Positions 33,595 through 46,426 are shown, counted from the first letter of the stretch. The stretch: DNA of 64,000 nucleotides from Schistocerca nitens (GCF_023898315.1 NC_064616.1:708999389-709063388); one strand, 5' to 3'. A program made the numbers and translations. The notes: a model not told the origin generated them from the sequence alone.

Positions 33595-35462
33595 CAGAGT
33601 TGGGCAATATTGTTATTTGTGAATAACATTTGTCATCTGTGAGTAAAAAGTGTTAGGAATAATAGATAGATCTGCAATCCAAGAAAAATTTATTGCTCCA
33701 GTTATTTGTCATTTGTTAAAAAAGTGTAATTCATGTTGCTTTTCAGTTCATTTTCAGAACTGTGTTTTCTTGCCCCAAACATCCCAGCAGGAAGCTTATT
33801 TAATTTTTAAAGATTTGCCATTGCAACAAACTAAATAAAATACGTCCTACACACACACAGAGGATATTGGTGTCTTAATCTTGTGAACTTGTCTTTATTT
33901 CAGGATAATGGTGTAAGAGTTTCAGATCAGAAACTTCTTGAGCGAAAACTGAGAAATCATCAATTCTGTTGTAGATTTTGGCTGGTAACTTTGTTGTGAT
34001 CCCACATTAGTTTCAGTTCCCAGATCATTCTCAAAATAAATTTCGTTTTTATACTATTGCTTGATTTGAAACTCATGACTCAGTTTCTTCAACATTTATT
34101 TGGCTGTTATCATTATGTGTTCTTTTGTAAGCCTCCCTTGGTCATAGAGAGCAATACAGGTGAACTATTTGTTTTTAAATTGTGGGCAAGGCATTGCTGC
34201 AATAATCACAGTTGGTGTTTAAAGACAGATAAAGTCGTCCGGTTCTCTCTTGACACTTTCTTGATAAAGTTGCAATGTGCTGCAGTATCATAAACCCTAG
34301 ACAAAGTGTCTCTTCCGAAATTATTCAGCCTCAAAGCTCTGTGTAACTGCATAGGCGCGTGTTCGATTGTAAAACTATTCTATTTTCCAATAGAAAAATT
34401 ACTGAGTTAATACTGAAACACTTTTGGATAACTTTGGATATCCAGCAACATTCCACAAATGTTTAGAAGATTTTAGAGTTAGTCTGTTGATATTAGTTAT
34501 TAGCAACCAATAAGTTCTTACTTGGTTCACTCATTTTGTAGCACTGCCGACACGGACAAATTGCATAATTATATGAATGAGGCACACACATCTGATAGTT
34601 TTAGCAGTATTGGTGCAGTGAAGGAAGTTACTGCAAATTAATCATTTTTGTTGGCTGCATTCTCATCATCTTAGGTTATTTACATTGAGTGCTTCCAGAT
34701 GTTAGCAGGAAGGTGTGTGTGTGTGGGGGGGGGGGGGGGGCAGAGTACTGTAAAGTGCAGATTTAGTTGAATTAGGTGGAGTTGATAGTGTAACTGCTAA
34801 GGCCATCTGCCTGCAAAGCAGTTTTTTTGTTGTATTTGTTATGCTGTAATGCAAGTACAGATGTGCTGTGCCCTACTAAGCATTCTGTGTGTCTTTGTCT
34901 TCCTCCCATTTATGAATCAACTTGTACAAGCAGTTGGAGGGGGGCCTGCAATTCAACATGTACTCCAAAACACGGTACAACTTGACTTGGCAATTTTTCT
35001 CATTATTGGAGATGAAAGAACCAACAACAGCTTTGAAGTCTGGAACAAATCCACTTTTTCAACCTCCCCTATAGCTCCTCTTTGCATTCACCATGTGTAC
35101 CTTTCTCACCTAGCTTCTTCAGCTTTATAAAGTGTAATAACTTACCTTGACACTTGTGTGCACACTGAGGCACATTTCTGTGCTAACCATTAATAAGTTA
35201 TGTATCAAATAGAAACTGCATAGATCCAAGGTAACATACGTTGTAGAATCCTGTGCAAGAAGTAAACAAAGAAAATGCAATAGTATGCTACGTTATTCAT
35301 TATTTAAGTCGTGAATAATAAGTAACGGGTAATTATTTCTATTCACAGATGGAATAACCCCTTTCCCCATGCGTATTTTATTAGTGAATAGACTTATTTG
35401 AATTATCTGTTTATTCGGATGATTATCCAGGCAGAAATTTATTCAAATAAAATCCATCTCTG
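33595..35462. mobile_element. Probable hAT-like element
   Basis: The left end cagagttgggcaat and the right end, reverse complemented cagagatggat, resemble the CAGAG-TGGG-type hAT termini. The flanks cttatcac (33587-33594) and cttgccac (35463-35470) agree at six of eight bases. Subterminal short repeats such as atctgtgaatag/atctgtgagtaa occur in both halves. No transposase is readable. The match is shorter and noisier than in the element at 31991. A (TG)(G)n tract lies inside at 34713-34740. Confidence 0.45.
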
Positions 35463-35470
35463 CTTGCCAC

Positions 35471-36880
35471 TATGCCTTGCTCTTCCTTCATCTTTGCAGT
35501 CAGTGGAATTGATAATGTGAACTGTAACAAGTCCTGTTAATTCACTTCCCTGATTTACTCACAAGAGCCTATACAGTATTGCTGGATTGAAGTTTTTTGT
35601 TGATTATAAACTAAATTGACAGTTGTAATCAGTTGTCATGCCCCTCAATGAAAATATGTTTCATTTGTTCTGTCAGAAATAGTATCAATGTCAGTGTAAT
35701 TCTAGCTGCTAACTGAATGTGAGCATTATCTCATCAGCTATTCATTTATGCAAATATACTGTTCCACAGATAAGCCAAAAACCATCAGTGACATCCAGTA
35801 TTCAATTATCAATTTCATTTTCATTATACGTAATCAATCTCAGTCGCTGTGGTAATATTTGGTGAATATAAGGTATAGAGCGTATGCAGTCTCTGTAGAA
35901 AAGATATCAAATCGACAGCTAAAAGGAAATTCTAATTTTAAATGCATTCAACACTTGCTAGGCCCATTAGTGCCTCTACATAGTAAGAAAGGCGTATAGT
36001 GTTCCCATAGCTGCATGGCAGGGCTGTCCTGTGAGTGCATGCCACTCAATTAGTGCAGTCTGCGTGACACCAAGCGCATAAACTTGTGGCTGTGTGCTTC
36101 CACAACACATGTAAAGCAAGTGATGGGCAGTGAGCACTACTTGAGCAGGCTTGCCACGTGGATACAGTGCTCTAATGCATAATGCTAGGTTGTAGATAAC
36201 GTGAAATTAATGGAGCAGATGAGGTGTGATAGAGGGAACAGGTTCCACTAGTATCTTCAAGCCCTAGAGCAGGTCCACCTATGAGAGAAAATGGTCCAAA
36301 ATGTATAGGACTCCCTCCTCCTACTAAAACAATGGGGGACCAGGAAACACGGAGAAAGGTGGAAATGTGTAATATGGTGCAGTCGATAAGGTGGTCTCAA
36401 AAAGATGAAAGACTTAAGTGTTGTGGCAGCACCTCAGGCTATTGCGTAAATGGGAGGAAACATGGCTGGAAGTGAAGGGCAACAAGCTGCATGATGAAAG
36501 CAACAATCCAGTGTTATGTTCCCCTTCCAATCACCAGCAAGGAAAGAAGTTATGTAACATGTCTCCTTATATAACAGAGGCCCCTCACACATAGTTGTCT
36601 GCTCTTGCAGGCTGCGCCATCCATTTGTGATGTCTGTGAGGAAAACATTTCAGTGTTGCACATTCTCGCATTGTGTTTCTTATAGTCTGCTAAGAAGGTG
36701 GCAATAATGTTGCATTGCAATGTGCCCTCTGTTTCAGTTGACAGATAAATATGTTGGACGTTTTCAGGTTTTGTGTTCAGTCTGCACTCCCGCGTAAGCT
36801 TTCAGATTGAGCTTTTAGTATGTTACAGAGTGGCTGGTTCATCCATGTTTGGTTTTGATTATTGATTGTCCAGTTACATA
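35471..36880. other. Intronic, nothing recognised
   Basis: No exon, RNA gene or known repeat is supported. Confidence 0.5.
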
Positions 36881-37920
36881 CACTGACGTAACAAAGGGTA
36901 TGGGATATCTCCTAATATCGTGTCAGACCTCCTTATTCTCAGCAGAGTCCAGCAACTGAACATGGCATGGACTCAATAAGTTGTTGGAAGTTCCCTGCAT
37001 AAATATTGAGCCGTGCTGCAAGATTTGTGTCAGGTGATCGGGATGGCCAAATCATTTGCTCAAATTGTCCAGAATGTTCTTTAAGCCAGTTGCAAACAAC
37101 TGTGGTCCAGTGAAATTACATCTTAGTTTGAGAACATGAAGTCCATGAACGTCTGCAAATGCTCATCAAATAGACAAACATAACCATTTCCAGTCAGTGA
37201 TTGGTTCAGTTCGGCCAGAGAACGCAATCCATTCAATGTAAACACTGCCCACCATAATGGAGCCATCACCAGCTTGCATAGTGCCTTGTTGACAACCTGT
37301 GCCACACTTGAACACTACCATTGGCTCTCACCAACTGAAATCTGGATTCGTCTGACCAGATTAGTTTTCCTGTCGTCTAGGGTCCAACCAATGTTGTCTT
37401 GAGCTCTTAACAGGAGCTGCAGGTAACGTGCTGTTAGCAAAGGCATTTGTGTCGGTCATCTGGTGCGATAGCCCATAAAATGCAAAATTTCACCGCGGTG
37501 TCTTAACGGATATGTTCGTTGTACGTGCCACATTGGCATCTGTGGTTATCTCACGCAGTTTGTCTGTTAGCACTGACAACTTTATGCATACACCACTGCT
37601 CTCGTTCGTTAAGTGAAGGCCATTGGCTACTGTGTTGTCCTTGGTGAGAGGTAAGGGCTGTAATTTGGTATTCTCTGCATACTCTTGATGCTTTGGATCT
37701 CAGAATATTTAATTCCCTAATGATTTCCAAAATGGAATTTCACAAGCATCTGACTACAACTACCATTCTGCATCCAAAATATATTGATTCCCTTCACATG
37801 GCCATAATCACATCAGAAACCTTCTCATGTGAATCACCTGAGTACAGACAGCTCAGTCAATGCACTGCCCTTTTATACCATGTATATGCGGTACTGCCAC
37901 CATCAGTGTATATGCATTGC

Positions 37921-37921
<1 letters not shown>
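36881..37921 (-). mobile_element. Tc1-like transposon relic
   Basis: The left end cactgacgtaacaaagggta, followed by tgggatatctcctaatatcg, is the terminus of a Tc1-like family that I recognise in orthopteran DNA. Read on the minus strand, the interior holds decayed transposase: tggtcagacgaatccagatt (reverse complement at about 37340-37360) encodes the WSDES-type block with the first catalytic aspartate. The usual right terminus is missing, because a (TG)n tract begins at 37922 where it should be. Confidence 0.8.

Positions 37922-37963
<42 letters not shown>
37922..37963. repeat. (TG)n microsatellite
   Basis: About 21 TG units, only 50 bp ahead of the WNK exon at 38014. Confidence 0.95.
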
Positions 37964-37967
<4 letters not shown>

Positions 37968-38013
37968 TGTTATTGTTTGGTTTTGTGAATCAAAATGTTA
38001 CTTTTCTGCTTAG

Positions 38014-38187
38014 GTGGAGCAAAATCTGCTGCCAAAGCACCATTCTGACCTCCTCATTGAGTTAATAAATGATATTGTAGCAAAACTGAAAGATGAGTCT
38101 TACAAACTACCTCTTGTGGCTGTTTGTTCACCAGAATCAGCTAGAAAGCCTAGAGAACGCACAAAGTTGATTGACCCTTTCCCAAGA
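38014..38187 (+). CDS. Wnk: WNK kinase exon: CCT2 domain, second part
   Basis: The exon has 58 codons in phase 0/0. It begins VEQNLLPKHHSDLLIELIN, continues DIVAKLKDESYKLPLVAVCS and ends with a basic stretch (RKPRERTKLIDPFPR). The first about 30 residues are the final helices of the CCT2 domain; families of WNK proteins show V-x-x-x-x-L-x-P, then L-x-x-I-x-x-I-I-x-x-V/L here. The acceptor is acttttctgcttag and the donor aga|gtaagt is optimal. The domain therefore spans two exons separated by an 8.1-kb intron. Confidence 0.92.
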
Positions 38188-38270
38188 GTAAGTGTTGAAA
38201 TTTTAATTCTACCTAAATTACTAATAGATTTAGAAAACTAAAAAGTAAAGGGAATACTTATTTATAATTA

Positions 38271-38486
38271 ATAAACAAACACCATCTGGATCACAGCTTT
38301 TTGTTACCAACCACCAGTTTCAATCTATGATGCAGATCACCTTCAGGTCTGATGCCACTAGTGAAGTTTGTCAACACCACTGTTGACAAACTGCACATTG
38401 TGATGCAGATGTGAAGGTGATCTGCAGCACTGATTGAAACCAGTAGTCAGTAATGAAAATCTGTGATCCAGATGGTGTTTATTTAT
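38271..38486. mobile_element. Palindromic MITE
   Basis: ataaacaaacaccatctgga, then tcacag...ccagtttcaatc on the left is matched by the reverse complement of the right arm (ataaataaacaccatctgga, tcacag, ggtttcaatc). The arms are about 55 bp, with further internal symmetry (gcagatcaccttca/gaaggtgatctgc). It starts 83 bp after the WNK donor. Confidence 0.85.
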
Positions 38487-40326
38487 TCTAGTGAAAGAAA
38501 TCACTGTTCCCAAGACATGCCATCAATTATGAAAATTACCAATTTTGTTTTCATTTTTTTAAGACTTTTAGTTTCACAGTGTTATGACCTTTGTACAAAT
38601 CATTAATGATTAAATGAATATCATTGTGTTTAATCATAACCCAGATGTATTTGATTTAATGTTTTTAGTTATCATGACAGATGGTGAAAGTGTTTATTTT
38701 TTAAACATTCTTCTCATGTAACGGGACAAATTTTAATTTTTTGCATTGAGAGTACGAAATGTATTTTACTGAATTGTATATTTTATCCTTCCTTTGTTTA
38801 TTAGGTATGTATTTTATATCACTTACATGCACTGTCATTATTTAAGGCGTTAAAGAACCTTCACCATTAATTTTGTTCCATAATTTGTAGAATATGTAGT
38901 AGCACTAACTTCTTACTGAATTGTTGTAACTTTTGTGGATCACTATCGGAATTCTGTGTAGTAGAATAAAGTTGATTCGGGAGGCTGCTGTTCTGTCCTT
39001 TTCGTGGAAAATGGAGTTGCAGAAAATAATTTTCTCCATGGGTAGACTGACAAACAAGACATCGGTTCAAAGCATAATTTGGTGTGCAATAGTGATGGAA
39101 GGGGTAAATGTATGATACAGGTGAAATTAAAATGTACCGAAGTAGCAGTTTTGAGAAACTGCTTTAAAAGTTTGATGTACAGTGAAATGGTCTTTTAAGA
39201 TGAAATTGTTTTCTTGTTAGATATTTTCCTATATGCGTTGAAGGGAATGGAAGGATCTCTTTCCATAGGGATGCTACTCATTGTCTTCAAAATAAATTAA
39301 AATAGTAAAGAGATTTTCAGATGTTTGAGAACATCTCCTACAACTCGTATTTGTAAATTTGTAGGTGTTTTACCAAACCTGTAATTGCTAATTCTCTGAA
39401 GCAGTTTTGTGAACTTTTGTCTCACAGTGTTACACCTATGAACATTCCAAACTGTGTGCATAAACACAGTCTAACATTAAAGTCAATTCATAACTTGTTT
39501 GGATGAATGTTCACTTATTTATAATGGTTATTAGATGGAGCTTCTGTAAGTTTACATATCTTAGTATCACTGTTAAGGAAATTTCTTTTTGTTCTTTTTC
39601 AGTTCTTTTTTGTTGTTGTACTTTTCAGTAAAGTGTCTTGCTTATTTTAACATCTGTTAAGATATTGCAACATTTGGTGATACTGACACATTTTATTTTT
39701 TTGTTTTACAAAAGTTTTAGAAGATATTATTTGGAGATCGGCTGTCAGTGTCCAGTTGTAATTTTGGTGCAATCAGTTTTGTAGTGTGGTCTTTCTTTAT
39801 GTAGTGTTCCTTTTAATTTTGTTACCAAATACTTTCATTTTATTTTGTGCAGTCATGAGAACATCTTACAATAATTTTTGCTTTGTGGAGATGAGAGGTG
39901 GAGGTGCAGTTAATGTCAGTGAATGAATGTATGTATGAAAGAAGAGCTGCTTCATTAAGTTGATCTTAGGTAATAAAGGTATAGATAATTGTGACAAGAG
40001 TAGCATGATCTGTTTCACAATTTTTATGCATTTGTTAGAGTAGCCATTAAAAAAATTGTTGCAACCATTTCTCTTCATACCCCATAATCATCTTTCTTTT
40101 GTTGTAATATAATGTGCCTTTAATTTGCTTTTAGATTTCATTTTCTTTTGACCAGACATTTTTATTAGACCATTTTTCTGCTTTTCAGTTCTGAAGTTTT
40201 TAATCTCCTTCATGAGTATCTCTCATTTTATATGTTTACATACTTTCATGGCTTAGAACATATGTTTTCTTGTCTTTTTGATACATGTTTTACATCTATC
40301 TTGTGCTGCCAAATTGCACCTTGTAG
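38487..40326 (+). other. WNK intron (remainder)
   Basis: AT-rich intron with many T-runs and no recognised element. Ends in the acceptor ccttgtag. Confidence 0.65.
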
Positions 40327-40398
40327 GTGCGTCATTCTTCACTAACTCGTCAGAATTCACGCAGACCCTCTTATAAAGGCCATCGACGTCATCATTCG
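40327..40398 (+). CDS. Wnk: WNK kinase exon: basic Ser/Arg/His linker
   Basis: The exon has 24 codons in phase 0/0, reading VRHSSLTRQNSRRPSYKGHR and RHHS. The acceptor is tgtag and the donor tcg|gtaagt is optimal. The RxxS-type sites (RHSS, RRPS) are potential kinase substrates, but this is not evidence of phosphorylation. Both flanking phases agree with the exon at 38014. The polypyrimidine tract is only fair. Because the donor is strong, the gene continues beyond 40398, outside what I can recognise. Confidence 0.75.
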
Positions 40399-42078
40399 GT
40401 AAGTACTAGAATTGATATCTGGGGTGCAATTTTATAATCTTGTTACTACTCCTCTGTAATAAATCTTATGTACCATTAACCTCTCAGAGTGACTTGTGTT
40501 GACAGTTGCTTTGTCCGTGTTGCATTGGCTTGTAATTCTTTGCACTAAAGGGGTAAAATGTAGTAGGCTTTATTATACATCATCATTTCAGTTTGGTTGT
40601 ATAGATCCTGTATTTATTAGTTTTTAATTTTTAGAGCAATTTGTGTGGAGTCAATAGAAAATGCATGCTTTTACTGCGTGTTAGCAAAATGTGAAAGTTG
40701 GTGTGGCTTTGTGTGCTATTTTTCGTAACTATGTCATTTTCCTGTATATTTAAATCTTGCTACTATATTTTTGTGGTATGGTATTGTGCTCTAATCTTTA
40801 ATTTCTGGCTGTTCTTAGAAAAAGGCTCTGTTTCAAATAAGGCTCTTTACCTAGTGTCTTCATTACTCATTTCTTTTCAGTTTTCTTATTTTTGCAGTTC
40901 AAAGGTAGATACAGCAAGTACTTTTATTGGATTTACAAAATGCCATAAGAATTCAATGTTTGTTGCACAGTAGCTATTTTGGAGTAGTTTTCTTTTCGGA
41001 GTGCCATAATTTCCACTTCATAAACAAGATTTCAGTCTTCCCACATTGTCTCTTTAATTTCATTGTCATATGCCAAATGTTTGTGTACATTTCCTGCTCA
41101 GGTTTTATGACACAGAAGTTAATGGTGTATTTTTCGTTGGTTTACTGAAGACGCCAAAAACTGTGAATGGTGTTCCTCTAGGTACGTTATGATAATGTGT
41201 ATACTATCTCATGAGTTATTCAGGTACTTGCCTGTGTTAAAGGGGACACACAATTCATATAGTACAACTATTTTATGAATCCATAAACAGATTCTATAAT
41301 GCCTAGCAATATAGTTCCCACAAGTGAAGAGAATATTTTCATGTACACAATGCCTCACAATGACATTTGTAAAAACTGTTTTGGTACCTGGTAGTAAGCC
41401 ATTTTATATACTATAAATCCCTAGAATGAGTTTAAAACAATTCAAAATCCTTTGGTATTTTAGCAGTTCATAAATATATTTATATACTATAGGAGATTAA
41501 CAGCTGACTGCAAACAAATCATCATATCCCTCATTTGTTAATTTGTTGGCATAATAAATTCATTGAAATGCAGATTTAAAATGTAAGGGAAAAATCTGAG
41601 ATGCAATGTATTAATATCTCCCAATATACCTCTCCACTGCTTTTTGGTTTTCTTAAATTGTTTGTGCTCTCTGTAATATTGATCCCATTTTATATGGTTA
41701 CTGTGTCACTGGGATTCTTTGTTTGAGTTCTGTTAATAATTAACACTTATTACATGAAAACCTTTCTATTTATTACAAACAGTTTTGCTTTTTTGGTTGC
41801 AAATAATATTTATATTTCGAAGTTAATATCGTTTAATGGCTTCAAAATAGAACCATGTTTCAATTTGATGGATCTGCGTATATTGCTTGAAATGAATGTA
41901 TTCTACTCATGAGACTATTGTTGCTTTAATTACCTGACAGTTGATTTAAACTTGATTAAGCACTTTACAAACTGCACTTAAATGGATGTTTTAGTAGAAT
42001 TTTATTGTGGTTTATATTGTCTGTGCATATATAATGCTTTTTGATTCAAAACTTAAGTTCCATGTAGAATTTTATTTT
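40399..42078 (+). other. Probable WNK intron
   Basis: Very AT-rich, with no supported exon. Several cag-ending pyrimidine tracts (e.g. 40868-40900) are followed only by short, biased frames. Confidence 0.5.
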
Positions 42079-42130
42079 GGTGGTGGTGGTGGTGGTGGTG
42101 GTGGTGGTGGTGGTGGTGGTGGTGGTGGTG
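42079..42130. repeat. (TGG)n microsatellite
   Basis: About 17 uninterrupted TGG units. Confidence 0.95.
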
Positions 42131-42649
42131 CAGTGGTAGTTGCTGCAGGGCTGTGGCAGTAATAAATGTTGTAACTCACTGCTGATGATACGGAACGAAT
42201 GGAGGACGTGGACAAACAGGTTGATGCCATATGCAAAGTTTGTTGTTTCATATGCTCTTTGTTTTCACATAATAGCTCTGTGTGTGAGTGTAAATTAGTT
42301 CAATCTGAACTTTGACTCTTATATATTTGTTTCATTTGTATTTATAATACAGGGAAACTGAGTTCTCTCAAATATAGAGGTAGTCTTACAGGTACCACCA
42401 AGCTGCAGGGTTGTAATGAATGTCCTGCGGAGTTATTTGTAAATTTTGTTATCTGTCTGAATCAGTCGTGTGTTGCTTACATTTTCATATGTTGAAACCA
42501 ATTTGGTGAGGTGTTTCACAGCCTGGAATCTAAATTTTGTGGCAGCACACATTATTTTAATGTATTTGTTGTCTCTTATGTAGATTAATGAAACCCATAA
42601 TTAACAATTTTTTAATCATTAATGGCCATCCTAGCGCAAAATTTTGAAG

Positions 42650-42853
42650 TTAAAAATTAAAAGTCTAGATCTTAAAAACATTTATTGCAATGGTGACCGG
42701 TTTGTCTATTTGGTGACTAGCTTCAGACCATTCTTGAATGGAGGCAGGCAGAGGTGTTGAACAGAGCAGGTACCATCCGTTGAAAGACGAATGTCAACTG
42801 CAGTCACCATTGCAGTAAATGTTTTTATGTGATCTAGACTGTTTTTATTTTTA
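42650..42853. mobile_element. Palindromic MITE
   Basis: taaaaattaaaagtctagat, then aaacatttattgcaatggtgacc on the left pairs with the right end read in reverse complement (taaaaataaaaacagtctag, then aaacatttactgcaatggtgac). Confidence 0.8.
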
Positions 42854-42923
42854 CCTTTACTACAGATGGTTATTTTTAGTTGAGACTGATATTGTAATCA
42901 GCTTTCAGTCATATGTATATATG

Positions 42924-43993
42924 CACTGATGCGCCAAAACATTATGACCCGCTTAGTAGCTTGTTTGTCCGTCTTTGGAATAAAATAATCACTGATTCTG
43001 AGTATCAAGAATCCAATAGTTTGTTGGTAGGTTTCTGGAGGTATGTGCCATTCGATGCCTATGCATAGGTCATGTAATTTGTGTAAATAATGGGCCACTG
43101 ATTTGCGTACATGATGATGGTGCCTGTAGCAACCCAGATGGATTACATAGGATTTACATCAGAGGAATTTGGTTGCCAAGACATCAACATGAGTTCACCA
43201 TAATGCTCCTCAAACCACTGGAGCAGGGTTCTGACTGACACAGACAGCTATACTGCTGAAAGATGGCATCACTGTCAGGTAAGGTGTCAACCATGAAGGG
43301 ATACAGATGGTTCGCAGCTGTCAGCTTTTCTTAGATTACTACCACAGGTCCCATGCAAGCACAGGAGTGTGTCTCCCATTGTATAACACTGCTCACATTG
43401 GCCTGTGTCCATGGCAACCTGCACATTTTGAGTCGCTATTCACCTTGGTGACGGCAGATATGGATATGACCATCGACGTAGTGTAACAGAAATGGTCTGC
43501 TACAGAGTTCCATGTTCGACAACGTACAGTGAATGGTGTGCTCCGAAACACTTTTTTGAGTACCAGCAATGTGCTCTTGTGGCAGAGATGCCACAGATCT
43601 TCATTTACTCTACTTTACCAAGTTGACAAGCCTTCGAGCAACACATTCTGCGAAGAGTCGTGGATGTCCAACCATTTAATGTCCAGTCATAGTTTCGCTA
43701 TCCTTCTACCACTTTCCATGGATGCTCAAGACAGTAGCAAGTGAACAATTGACAAACTTTGTCATGTTCCAGATACTCGTTCACAGGATCTGTGTAATAA
43801 TAATCTGTCCTTTGTCAAAGTCACTTCTCTCAATGGATTGCCCCATTTGCAGCTAATATCTTTGCTCGGGTGATCCCCCATCGGTGCCTGCTCTTGTTAC
43901 ATACTTTTGTTTGCACGCCACGTGCTCACGATGCCATCAGGTGACATTGACCATCACGGTGGGCAGTGTTCATAATGTTTTGGCTTATCAGTG
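42924..43993 (-). mobile_element. Tc1-like transposon relic with TIRs
   Basis: The terminal inverted repeats are cactgatgcgccaaaacatt on the left and cactgataagccaaaacatt on the right (reverse complement). On the minus strand from about 43850 the transposase N-terminus is readable (SDFDKGQIIIT, then SLATVLSIHGKW, a helix-turn-helix). Catalytic parts follow in broken frames. At 1.07 kb it has lost some sequence compared with a full Tc1 element of about 1.3-1.6 kb. Confidence 0.85.
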
Positions 43994-44595
43994 TAGCAAC
44001 TATTACAGTCTTGTCTCTCATACAGTTTTCTGGTATTAATGAATATTAGTTCAGTAAAAATGTATTTAGCACAACAATTTTAATGAATGAAAGTGTTTCA
44101 TGTGCTGCTGTTTATATTATAATGGTTACATATGTGACCTTTAGTGCATGTAGTGTCATCAGTCCTCATACTGGCCACATTTACATTACAGATCTATGAA
44201 TCTCAGTAAATTTCAGATACAGTCTTCTTGTCAGTATGTAAATATTCACATGTATTAGGTACCTAAATAGTGTGTTTTGTAGTTCTCTTTCAAGTCACTA
44301 TATTTTGTTTAAGTGTGTGCATCTTTTATGAACATATTATCTTTGGCCCTGTAATTCTGTAGGAATTTCTTATCATTTGTTGCATTATGATGCAAATTGA
44401 AACTGGTTCAGAAGTAGATAAGTTCTCTGACTGAAGAACCTAAAACTGAAAATAAACCTAAATTATTTACAAAATGAATACCGTTAACAAAGTACACTAA
44501 ACTCCCACTCTCTGTGAAGCTCTCAACCTGTGGTAAATATGCTTTATGTGTATCAAATAATATGCCAGACTCTTTTAAATCCATTGTTGCATCTG
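43994..44595. other. Nothing recognised
   Basis: AT-rich, non-coding sequence. Confidence 0.5.
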
Positions 44596-45217
44596 TACTC
44601 TGCAAGCCACATTGTGGTGTGGGGCAGAGGGTACTTTGTGTACCACTGTCATTTCCTGCCTTTCCTGTTTCAGTCGCAAGTGGTTGGCGAGAAGAATAGC
44701 TGCCGGTAAGCCTCCGTGTGGGCTCAGATATCTCTAATTTTATCTTCATGAGCCGTTTGTGAGATATACATAGGAGGAAGCAATATATTTGTAGACTCTT
44801 CTCAAACATACTCCCTTGGAACTTTTAACTGTAAACCACATTGCCTCTCTTGCAGCTGTGCCACTGGAATTGATCATCTTCATGATGCTTTCATTATTAC
44901 TAACTGAACATGTGATGGAATGCACTGCTCTTCTTTGAATCTTCTCTAGTTCTTCTGTGAATGCTTCTTGGTACAGATCCCATACTGATGATCTATATTC
45001 AAATATTGGTCAAACAAGGGTTTTATAAGATACCTCCTTTGTTGATGGACTACATTTCCTGAGGATTCTTGCAATGAATCTGTGTGGCATCTGCCTTTCC
45101 TGCGATAAGTTTTATGTGGTCCACTTTAAATCGCTCTGTACATATACTTTTAGATATTGTGTTCAAGTAACTGCTTCCAGTGATTGTTCTGCAACTGTGT
45201 AACCATCCAGTAATGGG

Positions 45218-45271
<54 letters not shown>

Positions 45272-45890
45272 ATGCAATACGTTACATTTGTGAATGTTGG
45301 GGGTCAGTTGCCACGCCCTGCACCAAGCGTCAATCATCTGCAAGTTGTCCTGCATTCTGTTACAATTTTCTAGTGTTGCGGCCTCCCTGTAAACAACAGC
45401 ATTGTATGCAAAATGCCTCATGGTACTTCTGAAGTTATCCACAAGGTCATTTGTATATATTGTGAAAATGTTTGGCTAGGTAACACACTCTTTGGGTAAA
45501 CCTTAAGTTACTTTTGTTCCTGAAGATTTCTCTCTGATTAGAATGACATTCTGTGTTTTATTTGCTAGAAATCGTCGCTCCAATTGCACTGCTGGTCTGA
45601 TATTCTGTATGGTCTTATTTCGACCATTAAATGGCAATGCAGAACTGAACCAAGCACCTTTAGCAAGGCAAGCAACTCCAACCTAGACACTGATATTTAC
45701 TGGTTTCTGGGTCTTGTGGAGGAGCAGAGCGAGCTGGGTTTCATACGATCATTGTTTTTGGAACCCATGTTGATTCCTTTGTGCAGGCATTTTCTTATGA
45801 AATATGTCAAACTAATCTTTCTCCATTGCATGTTCTGTGACCTAGGTGTGGTGAGGTGTTTCAGTGTGCTTTTTATCTCTTGTGAAATAC
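44596..45890 (-). mobile_element. LINE fragment (RT C-terminal part, CR1/Jockey-like)
   Basis: The sequence ctctgcaagccacattgtgg at the left opens a LINE 3' region shared with the copy at 54715-56100. On the minus strand the region codes for remnants of a reverse transcriptase thumb and C-terminal part, such as the block behind FADDA (around 45400) and the stretch reading toward KAFDT near 45650. The copy is decayed and interrupted by a (TG)n tract at 45224-45266. The clade is uncertain. Confidence 0.65.
45224..45266. repeat. (TG)n microsatellite
   Basis: About 21 TG units, inside the LINE fragment. Confidence 0.95.
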
Positions 45891-46091
45891 CAAAAACTTA
45901 AATGTGGCAGAACAGCCAAATTAATGTTATGATGGCAGTGAGATCCACTTGTTAAGCTGACTGATTAAAGTTTCAATGAATGTACACATTAGTTTGTGAG
46001 AGATGACATTTGTCGAACAGAGAGCCTTTTATATGAAGGGACTGAATATACATCCTGCCTGATTTCAGCAAGACAAGCATCATTTTACTGT

Positions 46092-46247
46092 ACAATATTA
46101 CAAAAATGATAGATTGCTGATCACCATATTGCTGAATTGGGCAACATACACACAAACACAACTCACACACACGACCACTGTCTCCGCGGTCTGGCCTTGA
46201 CAGCCAGAGACAGTGGTCATGTTCGTGAGAGTTGCATTTGCATGCTC

Positions 46248-46295
<48 letters not shown>

Positions 46296-46426
46296 ACGTG
46301 CGCGCGATCTATAATTCAGGAGGCGGCCTTCAGGCCAAAAGCTTACTTGTTTAGCAGTCCTTATTAGTGCCTGTCTGTGACTCAACATCACTACATGGTA
46401 TCAATATGTCCTTTTCATAATATTGT
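46092..46426. mobile_element. MITE carrying a (TG)n tract, second copy
   Basis: acaatattacaaaaatgata on the left pairs with acaatattatgaaaaggaca (reverse complement of the right end). The layout and ends match the MITE at 30334-30555, again with a (TG)n core (46250-46293). An internal short palindrome (gaccactgtctc...gagacagtggtc) lies at 46173-46221. Confidence 0.75.

Noticed and set aside
33904..33984. Constitutive WNK exon
   Set aside because: It would split the conserved CCT2 helix junction (IANRL-VEQNLL) and lies in a probable transposon; kept only as a finding.
37693..38241. Open frames through (TG)n reading Cys-Val repeats
   Set aside because: Translation of a microsatellite; only the part from 38014 is a real exon, by its acceptor and homology.
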